Origin: Planctomycetota bacterium
Lineage (GTDB): Bacteria > Planctomycetota > UBA8108 > UBA1146 > JAJFFE01
Reading direction: 5' to 3'
Length of the DNA stretch: 6,982 bases
NCBI GenBank assembly: GCA_020425835.1
Contig: JAGQRC010000186.1
Coordinates: 1-6,982 of the forward strand
Below the pieces are notes generated by a model, which was not told the origin of the DNA, made no database searches, and saw only the letters and a program-made list of their open reading frames with translations. Positions 1 through 5,066 of the stretch are shown piece after piece; position 1 is the stretch's first letter; each line of letters opens with the position of its first letter. The translations under genes were made by a program, and so were the position numbers.

Positions 1-7
1 GCTCCGG

Positions 8-655
8 CTACTCCCGACCAAGATACCGGAAAGCGGCCTCCTCGCTCAGCCCGACTTCCAGCCCTTGGGCATCGAACGCGCGCACCACCCAACGGTCACC
101 CGCTTCGCAGCGTTCGCGCACGGGCCCCGTCGGCGTCCAACGCGTCAGGTCGACCCGCGGAGAACGAGCACGCTCCTCCGAACCGAGGGACACCGTCACG
201 ACGTAGTACTCCGCCCCCCCGACCGCCTTCCACTCGAACGTCAAGTCACCGCGCACGTCGCCGATCGGTCGGAGGGGCTCGACTTCGCTCCCGAGGACGT
301 CAGGATCCTTGACGGAAGTTCGAAGCGCATCGGCGACGAACCAACCCCCGATGAAGAGCAGTCCGACCCCGGCGAGAGCCAGCCAACGCCCCCGCCGAGG
401 GTGTCGGTCGCGCCCCACGATCGCGCGGTGGACATCGACCCGCAGCGGGTCGCGATCGCGCGAGACATCGCGCTCCACGGCGTGCCGCAACTCACCGGCA
501 CGATCGAGATCTCCCAAGAGCGCTCGCACCTCGGCCCACTCCTCGCGCAGCTGCGGGGATTCGGCGAGCGCTCGACGAACCTCCTCGCTGTTCTCGTCGA
601 GATCGCCATCGAGCCACATCTGGATCATGGGATCGACGGGTTCTTCTTCAGCCAC
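8..655 (-). CDS. Membrane-anchored anti-sigma-like protein, zinc-less, with FN3-like outer domain
   Basis: This is a 215-residue protein with one membrane helix, about residues 91-110 (WLALAGVGLLFIGGWFVADA). The first 90 residues are predicted cytoplasmic. They include MWLDGDLDENSEEV and a helical stretch ending ESPQLREEWAEVRALLGDL (about 12-50). This has the shape of an anti-sigma domain, but the HxxxCxxC zinc ligands are absent and the only Cys is C183. Residues about 126-212 read as an FN3-like beta domain (TFEWKAVGGAEYYVVTV, then DRWVVRAFDAQG), which would lie outside the cytoplasmic membrane. I chose the GTG start at 655 because AGGAGG (662-667, complement strand) sits 6 nt upstream; an ATG 18 codons further up lacks this support. 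The start overlaps the stop of the upstream ECF sigma gene by 8 nt, suggesting translational coupling and a partner role. The likely job is to hold that sigma factor at the membrane. The domain call is by pattern; the function is inferred. Confidence 0.7.
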   Translation of the reverse strand: MAEEEPVDPMIQMWLDGDLDENSEEVRRALAESPQLREEWAEVRALLGDLDRAGELRHAVERDVSRDRDPLRVDVHRAIVGRDRHPRRGRWLALAGVGLLFIGGWFVADALRTSVKDPDVLGSEVEPLRPIGDVRGDLTFEWKAVGGAEYYVVTVSLGSEERARSPRVDLTRWTPTGPVRERCEAGDRWVVRAFDAQGLEVGLSEEAAFRYLGRE

Positions 656-1262
656 GGTCCCCCTCCTGCCTTCGGCGCCTGAGATAGCGGCGGAGCCGCG
701 CCAGGCCACGATAGTAGTGACTCTTGCACGTGCTCAACGGTACGGACAGGCGGGCGGCGATCTCCGAGAAGCTGGAACTCTCGAAGTGCCTCAGCGAGAT
801 GACCTCCGCCTCTTCGCTCCGTAGCTCGCCGAGACCTTGCTCGAGGAACTCCAGGTCCCGAGGGGCGATGTCGAGACGCTCCTCCTCGACCGGGGCGGAC
901 GCGAAGGATGCCGAGTCGAGCGGAGACTGGTGGACCGCCTCCCGTCGGATCCGTCGGGCCTGCCCGATCAATCCGAGGTAGCAGAAGCGGTAGACCCAAC
1001 TCTCCAACGCCCCACGTCCCTCGAAGGTCGACCGTCGCTCCCAGATCTTGACCAGGGTCTCTTGGACGAGGTCATCCAGGTCGGCCTGTCGCAACGGAGA
1101 ACCGAATCGTCGATGGAGCGAGCGGAGCATTCGCTCCACACAGCCGAGGCGCCCGATCAACTCACGCCGCGCGGCGAGGTCGTCGCGCAGCGTACGCTGC
1201 ACGAGTTCCAGGTCATCGACCCCGGATCGGTCCTGAGGAGAGTCATCCCGAGTTCTGAGCAT
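648..1262 (-). CDS. ECF-family RNA polymerase sigma factor (conventional type)
   Basis: This is a 204-residue sigma-70 family protein of normal ECF length. Region 2 spans about residues 30-105. It includes the acidic core-binding segment DLDDLVQETLVKIWE (61-75), then an aromatic stretch, WVYRFCYLGLIGQARRIRR (89-107), expected to help melt the -10 element. Region 4 spans about 140-195, with a helix-turn-helix at SFSEIAARLSVPLSTCKSHY (164-183) for the -35 element. I chose the ATG at 1262 because region 2 begins shortly after it; the frame stays open for 136 codons upstream, but that part looks like read-through of GC-rich DNA. There is no good Shine-Dalgarno just before this ATG. It overlaps by 1 nt (TGATG) the stop of a small upstream frame that does have one. 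The gene after it encodes the likely anti-sigma factor. This sigma differs clearly from the two plus-strand sigma factors, so it is not their recent copy. The regulon is unknown. Confidence 0.9.
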   Translation of the reverse strand: MLRTRDDSPQDRSGVDDLELVQRTLRDDLAARRELIGRLGCVERMLRSLHRRFGSPLRQADLDDLVQETLVKIWERRSTFEGRGALESWVYRFCYLGLIGQARRIRREAVHQSPLDSASFASAPVEEERLDIAPRDLEFLEQGLGELRSEEAEVISLRHFESSSFSEIAARLSVPLSTCKSHYYRGLARLRRYLRRRRQEGDRG

Positions 1263-1324
1263 CAGCGGATCACGGCCCCGATGGTCCTGTCGAGGGAGTC
1301 GCCCGCGTCCATGGCGGACGTCAC
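1262..1324 (-). CDS. Possible 20-codon leader ORF coupled to the ECF sigma gene
   Basis: A short frame starts with GTG at 1324 and ends with TGA at 1264-1262. The stop shares its last base with the ATG of the sigma gene (TGATG). A GGAGG (1333-1337 on the complement) lies 8 nt upstream of the GTG, whereas the sigma ATG has no comparable ribosome binding site. The peptide begins (M)TSAMDAGDSLDRTIGAV and has no recognised domain. If translated, it could bring ribosomes to the sigma start by termination-reinitiation. A longer version from an ATG at 1417 (51 residues) is possible but has a weaker binding site. Short GC-rich frames like this arise often by chance, so this is tentative. Confidence 0.3.
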   Translation of the reverse strand: MTSAMDAGDSLDRTIGAVIR

Positions 1325-1508
1325 GAGGTCTACCTCCGTGCGTTCCCATCGTACCGCAGATCGTGCACCCCCTTCCTTCGATTCCCCGGGCCACGAGTCT
1401 GCGGCTGCGGGAGACATCACCGTCGAAGGCGACTCTCGGTTGATGTGAACGAACGGGCGCCCTGGTCGCAGGGATTCCATGGGATTCTCCGGACCGAGCG
1501 GTCGGTGG

Positions 1509-1533
1509 CGGGTTGCGCGTCGCCGGGTTGCGC
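1509..1533. repeat. Direct repeat of CGGGTTGCGC, 15-bp period
   Basis: CGGGTTGCGC occurs exactly at 1509-1518 and again at 1524-1533, separated by 5 bases. The two copies lie 32-56 bases before the sigma A start codon and just upstream of a possible -10 element. A close pair of direct repeats at this spot could be a binding site for a regulator or for a sigma factor. No known operator is recognised. Confidence 0.5.
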
Positions 1534-1542
1534 TCATACACT
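1513..1542 (+). promoter_or_regulatory. Weak promoter-like sequence upstream of sigma A
   Basis: TTGCGC (1513-1518) and TACACT (1537-1542) are separated by 18 bases. They match the housekeeping -35 and -10 consensus at three and four of six positions. Transcription would start near 1549, giving a very short leader that still contains the ribosome binding site GGAGG at 1552-1556. The match is poor, and another sigma factor could be used instead. Confidence 0.2.
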
Positions 1543-1551
1543 TGGTTCCGT

Positions 1552-1556
1552 GGAGG
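1552..1556 (+). promoter_or_regulatory. Ribosome binding site of sigma A
   Basis: GGAGG lies 8 nt before the ATG at 1565 and decides between that start and the in-frame GTG at 1550, which overlaps it. Confidence 0.6.
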
Positions 1557-1564
1557 ATGGGACG

Positions 1565-2170
1565 ATGGGCAAGCGACCGGCCGGCCAGGCCGAATCCCCT
1601 CTCGAGCCGGGGCGGCGGGACTCGCACCTGCGCGCTTCGATCGATTCCCGCTCCACGCGTGACCTCGCACCGATGCTCTACGACGAACTCCGCAGTCTCG
1701 CCCGACGGCAGATGGCAGGAGTGCGTCCCGGGCAAACCCTCCAACCGACGGCCCTCCTCCACGAGGCTTACTTGCGCCTGTCGCGCGATCCCTCCCGGGA
1801 GTGGGAGAGCCGAGAGCACTTCGTCCGGGTCGCGGCTTGCACGATGCGTTGCGTCATCGTCGACGCCGCGCGGGAGCGCGCCGCGCTCAAGCGCGGAGGA
1901 CACCAACGGCGCGAGTCGTTGACCGACTGCCCGGTGTTCGAGGCGCCGCTCGACTTCGATGTCCTCGCGCTGGACGAGGCGCTCGACCGGCTCCGCGAGT
2001 TCGACCCCCAGCTCGCCGACATCGTGCAGCTCCGCTACTTCGCTGGGTTGAATGCGGAAGAGACCGCGGCCGCGCTCGATCTCTCGAGCCGCACGGTCTC
2101 GCGCGGCTGGCGATGTGCACGCGCCTGGTTGCACGGCGAACTCGGGCGGGACGAGACGAGCCTCCCGTGA
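1565..2170 (+). CDS. ECF sigma factor A (Sigma70_ECF / TIGR02999-like), kinase-linked
   Basis: This is a 201-residue ECF sigma factor. Region 2 lies about 33-105 and contains the family signature TLQPTALLHEAYLRL (58-72). Region 4 lies about 140-190, with a helix-turn-helix around NAEETAAALDLSSRTVSR (163-180). The ATG at 1565 is preceded by GGAGG (1552-1556) with an 8-nt gap; an in-frame GTG at 1550 overlaps that site and is less likely. The first ~30 residues are poorly conserved in character. The stop TGA overlaps the GTG start of kinase A (GTGA), so the two are probably translated together and act in one pathway. At the place where ordinary ECF sigma factors carry acidic residues for contacting the polymerase clamp, this protein has Q60-P61-T62-A63. 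This raises the possibility that phosphorylation of T62 by the partner kinase activates it. Family membership is firm; the activation mechanism is inferred. Confidence 0.9.
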   Translation: MGKRPAGQAESPLEPGRRDSHLRASIDSRSTRDLAPMLYDELRSLARRQMAGVRPGQTLQPTALLHEAYLRLSRDPSREWESREHFVRVAACTMRCVIVDAARERAALKRGGHQRRESLTDCPVFEAPLDFDVLALDEALDRLREFDPQLADIVQLRYFAGLNAEETAAALDLSSRTVSRGWRCARAWLHGELGRDETSLP

Positions 2171-4287
2171 TCGCGCCACGCTGGTCCCGGATCCGCGCGA
2201 TCTTCGAGGAGGCGTGCGATCGAGACGGCGCCGATCGCGAACAATACCTCGAGGAGCAGTGCCGAGATGACGCCGAGCTCCGCGCGCAGGTCGAGCGGCT
2301 CCTCGAGCTCGACCACGCTGCCGATGCGCGGTCCGATCGACGATCGGACGGCGTGCGTCGCATCGGTCGCTACGCGCTGGGCAGCATTCTCGGTGAGGGT
2401 GGCATGGGCGTGGTGTACCGCGCGGAGCAGGAACACCCACGGCGCTCGGTCGCCCTCAAGGTCCTTCGCGCGCCGGTGGCGGGCTCCTCGTTGCGCGAGC
2501 GGTTCCATCGCGAAGCCACCTTGCTCGGACGACTCGACCACCCCGGGATCGCGCGGATCTACGACGCCGACACCGCCGAGACCGAGCAGGGCTCCGTCCT
2601 CTACTTCGCCATGGAGCTCGTCGAGGGCTCCACGATCGTCGAGCACGTTCGACGAGGCGAACTGAGCCTGGAGAAGCGCGTGGAGCTGATCGCGAAGGTC
2701 GCCGACGCGATCCACCACGCACACGAGAAGGGGATCGTCCATCGCGATCTGAAGCCGGCGAACGTGCTCGTCGATGAGCGAGCCGAACCTCGCATCGTCG
2801 ACTTCGGCGTCGCCGTGGCGCTCCTCGATGATGGGGAGCGCGCGACGCGGACCGGCCAGATCATCGGAACCCTCGAGTACATGAGTCCGGAGCAGCTCAC
2901 GGGAGATCCGGACGCCATCGACACGCGCAGCGACATCTACTCGCTCGGGTTGCTCGCGTACGAGATCCTCGCCGATACGCCGGCCTTCGAGCCGACGCCC
3001 CTGCACGGTCCGGCGGCGCGGGAGCGACTCGAGCGCGAACCGACTCGGCTCGGGTTGGTTCGGAAGGAGCTGCGGGGCGATCTCGAGACGATCGTCGGCA
3101 AGGCGGCATGCCGCGACCGTGACCAAAGGTACGCGTCCGCCGCCGAGTTCGCGGCGGATCTTCGGCGCTACCTCCGGGGCGAGCCGATCGTCGCCCGTCC
3201 CGCCAGCGGTCTCTATCACCTCCGCATGTTCGCGAAGCGGAACAAGGGGCTCGTCGTCGCAACAGTGTTCGCGGCGATCGGACTCGGTGTTCTCGGCTGG
3301 ACCCTCGCTGCGGCGCGCGAGTCCGGCCGAAGAGAGCAGGAGTTGAGCATCGCGTTCGGGCAGATGTTCGACACGCTCCGCAAGGCGTTGAAGGAGGTTC
3401 AGCAAGGGACGCCGGTGGAGGAGGTCGTCGATCGGCTGAGCCGAGCGCGCCACGAGCTGGCCTACGAGCGTCCCCAGACGCAGATCCAAGTGCTGGTCTC
3501 GTGGGCGAACTTCTGTGAGTCGTTCCACCTCTACGAGCGGAGCAGCGCATTCTTCCGCGATGCGCTGACGCTCAGCCTCGAGCTGCGGGGAGCGGAGGAC
3601 GAGCGCACCCGATACCTCGCCGTGCGTCTCTCCAACCCCCTCTTCCAGTCCGGGCAGTACGAAGCGTTCGAGCATCACAGTCGGGAGTGGTTCGAGCGCT
3701 TCCGTGATGCGCTCGGCCCCGACCACGACGACACCCTGCGCTTCCGGTCCGACCTCGCGATGGCGTACCGAGCCCGCGGCGACCTCGAGGGTGCCGCTAC
3801 GGAGCTCGAGCAGTTGATCGCCGACCGCGAGCGGATCCACGGCGAATTCCATCCCGACATCGAGCGCGACCGGCTCAACCTCGCCAAGATCGACCTGCGC
3901 CTCGAACGTCCCAATCGCGCACTCGAGCTCGCTCGGCGCACGCGAAGCGCCAACGCCAAGGCCACCGAAGTGGGCAACTCGCTGACGGTGGAGGCGGACC
4001 TCGTCGCCGCGATCGCCTGCCTCGAGCTCGACCGCGTCGACGACGCGGCGAACCATCTCGCCACCGCGCGAACGGACAGCGAACGAGACCGCGACAAGAA
4101 CGACCGCAACCGGCTGGAACTCCGCTACCTCGAATGCCGCGTCCTGATCGCTCGCGCAAGACCCGACGAAGCGCGCCGCGAACTCACCCGCCTGATCCAC
4201 GACGCCACGACCGCGCTCGGCGAAGCGAACCCGACCGTAGAGCGATACCGCCGGCTCCTCGGCAAGATCGAGGGAGTCGACCCGTGA
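2167..4287 (+). CDS. Membrane Ser/Thr protein kinase A with C-terminal TPR-like region
   Basis: This is a 706-residue Hanks-type kinase in the PknB/PrkC style. A helical leader (about 4-50, with WSRIRAIFEEA and YLEEQC) is followed by the catalytic domain, about 67-337. The visible parts are the glycine loop GEGGMGVV (76-83), ATP-binding K98, its partner E116, the catalytic loop HRDLKPAN (192-199, D194), DFG (212-214), an activation segment with T227 and T229, SPE (240-242) and D256. All key residues are present, so it should be active. One membrane helix follows (about 361-382). After it come about 320 residues of helical repeats, including a TPR-like unit, LGPDHDDTLRFRSDLAMAYR (516-535). Topology puts the kinase in the cytoplasm and the repeats outside, probably as a sensor or protein-binding part. 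The GTG start overlaps the sigma A stop (GTGA), and the N-terminus then lines up with kinase B; no strong Shine-Dalgarno is seen, consistent with coupling. The likely substrate is sigma A, by inference. Confidence 0.92.
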   Translation: MIAPRWSRIRAIFEEACDRDGADREQYLEEQCRDDAELRAQVERLLELDHAADARSDRRSDGVRRIGRYALGSILGEGGMGVVYRAEQEHPRRSVALKVLRAPVAGSSLRERFHREATLLGRLDHPGIARIYDADTAETEQGSVLYFAMELVEGSTIVEHVRRGELSLEKRVELIAKVADAIHHAHEKGIVHRDLKPANVLVDERAEPRIVDFGVAVALLDDGERATRTGQIIGTLEYMSPEQLTGDPDAIDTRSDIYSLGLLAYEILADTPAFEPTPLHGPAARERLEREPTRLGLVRKELRGDLETIVGKAACRDRDQRYASAAEFAADLRRYLRGEPIVARPASGLYHLRMFAKRNKGLVVATVFAAIGLGVLGWTLAAARESGRREQELSIAFGQMFDTLRKALKEVQQGTPVEEVVDRLSRARHELAYERPQTQIQVLVSWANFCESFHLYERSSAFFRDALTLSLELRGAEDERTRYLAVRLSNPLFQSGQYEAFEHHSREWFERFRDALGPDHDDTLRFRSDLAMAYRARGDLEGAATELEQLIADRERIHGEFHPDIERDRLNLAKIDLRLERPNRALELARRTRSANAKATEVGNSLTVEADLVAAIACLELDRVDDAANHLATARTDSERDRDKNDRNRLELRYLECRVLIARARPDEARRELTRLIHDATTALGEANPTVERYRRLLGKIEGVDP

Positions 4288-4481
4288 GTTTGGGGTCTGG
4301 ACGTCCAGCGATGTCGGCTCCACGGAACGGGTCTCCTTGTGGGTTCTTCCAAGTTCCTCCGCGGCGATAGAATCGACGGCATGATGAGCGTTGGGGGCCT
4401 GCTCTCGTGCTGCACTTCGGGAGAAGCGACACCGAGGTGCGTTGCGCGTGAGTCTCGTGCGGCTATCTCCGGAGATTCAAC
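4288..4481 (+). promoter_or_regulatory. Spacer between the two sigma-kinase modules, likely promoter of module B
   Basis: These 194 bases contain no convincing gene and no hairpin followed by a T-run, so no intrinsic terminator is visible after kinase A. TAGAAT (4368-4373) matches the -10 consensus at five of six positions, but nothing at the right distance resembles a -35. CTCCACGGAAC (4318-4328) also occurs in the first intergenic region on the other strand. The length of the spacer suggests that module B has its own promoter, although read-through from module A cannot be excluded. Confidence 0.4.
4471..4474 (+). promoter_or_regulatory. Ribosome binding site of sigma B
   Basis: GGAG lies 7 nt before the ATG at 4482 and supports that start codon. 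Confidence 0.55.
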
Positions 4482-5066
4482 ATGGACCAGCCCCGCGACC
4501 GAACGACGACTTACCTCGTCCGCTCTGCCGGCGGCGATCGACTGTCGACCAAGGAGCTGTTCGCGGCCGTCTACGGAGAGTTGCGTCGGATCGCCCACGG
4601 CCTGATGACGAGGGAACGGTCGCACCACACGCTCCAACCGACGGCGATCGTCCACGAGGCCTACTTGAAGCTGATCGATCAGACACGCGTCGACTGGCGA
4701 TCTCGCACTCACTTCCTGGCCGTCTCGTCTCTCGCCATGCGACGGATTCTCAGCAGCTACGGTCGTGATCGCAAGGCGCAGAAGCGCGGGGGCGACTGCT
4801 GCCGCGTTCAGCTCACTTCCATCGCCGATGTCCCGGATGGCCAGCTCCTCGACGGTCAGCTGCTCTTCGACCTGCTCTGGGAGCTCGCCGACGCTGACGA
4901 GCGCAAGGCTCGGCTGGTGGAGTTGAAGGTCCTCGCCGGCATGACCAATCGAGAGGCCGCAGAGGCGCTGGGAGTTTCGACTCGCACCGTGGATCGCGAC
5001 TGGATCTTCGTGCGCGCCTGGATCCTGCGTCGGATCGAGAGCTCGGGAGGGCGAGACGTACCATGA
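4482..5066 (+). CDS. ECF sigma factor B (Sigma70_ECF / TIGR02999-like), kinase-linked
   Basis: This 194-residue ECF sigma factor is of the same type as sigma A. Region 2 (about 24-100) contains TLQPTAIVHEAYLKL (50-64), differing from sigma A at only a few positions. The segment after it, DRKAQKRGGD (96-105), also resembles the basic stretch of sigma A. Region 4 has a helix-turn-helix around TNREAAEALGVSTRTVDRDW (155-174). The ATG has GGAG 7 nt upstream. The stop overlaps the ATG of kinase B (ATGA), mirroring module A. Q52-P53-T54-A55 stands where acidic clamp-contacting residues are usual, so T54 is a candidate phosphorylation site for kinase B. The region 4 recognition helices of A and B differ (SSRTVSRGWRCARAWL versus STRTVDRDWIFVRAWI), so they may recognise different -35 elements, though this is uncertain. 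Confidence 0.9.
   Translation: MDQPRDRTTTYLVRSAGGDRLSTKELFAAVYGELRRIAHGLMTRERSHHTLQPTAIVHEAYLKLIDQTRVDWRSRTHFLAVSSLAMRRILSSYGRDRKAQKRGGDCCRVQLTSIADVPDGQLLDGQLLFDLLWELADADERKARLVELKVLAGMTNREAAEALGVSTRTVDRDWIFVRAWILRRIESSGGRDVP

Larger units (their letters stand above)
1325..1564. promoter_or_regulatory. Divergent intergenic region between the minus- and plus-strand sigma operons
   Basis: About 240 bases separate the possible leader ORF (minus strand) from the sigma A gene (plus strand), so promoters for both directions should lie here. No convincing gene is seen in it. The right-hand part holds two copies of CGGGTTGCGC and a weak plus-strand promoter-like sequence, both listed separately. On the minus strand, a GGAAC (from GTTCC at 1545-1549), the core of many ECF -35 elements, lies about 220 bases before the leader ORF. 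I found no matching -10 element at the expected distance. That the region controls both operons is inferred from the gene layout. Confidence 0.55.

Noticed and set aside
65..682. 205-residue plus-strand frame opposite the anti-sigma-like gene
   Set aside because: The minus-strand gene has a good ribosome binding site, a membrane helix and operon context. The plus frame has none of these.
1263..1670. Upstream extension of the minus-strand ECF sigma by 136 residues
   Set aside because: ECF region 2 begins shortly after the ATG at 1262. The extension is Arg/Pro/Gly-rich, has no domain, and would run into the sigma A gene.
1801..2166. Upstream extension of the kinase A frame inside sigma A
   Set aside because: It is an off-frame reading of sigma A. 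The GTG at 2167 gives an N-terminus that lines up with kinase B.
1262..2440. 392-residue minus-strand frame running through sigma A and into kinase A
   Set aside because: Most of it is antisense to sigma A. Only its last 20 codons, with their own ribosome binding site, are kept as a possible leader ORF.
4297..4308. Perfect 12-bp palindrome CTGGACGTCCAG just after the kinase A stop
   Set aside because: One or two 12-bp palindromes are expected by chance in 7 kb. The stem would be only 4 bp with a 4-base loop and no T-run follows, so it is not a terminator.
2035..4323. 762-residue open frame on the minus strand opposite kinase A
   Set aside because: The plus strand here encodes a kinase with every catalytic motif. 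The opposite frame shows no domain, is rich in Arg, Glu and Val as expected for the antisense of GC-rich coding DNA, and has no ribosome binding site I could support.
4381..4605. Small plus-strand frame starting at ATGATG before sigma B
   Set aside because: It runs out of frame into sigma B, has no good ribosome binding site and shows no coding character.
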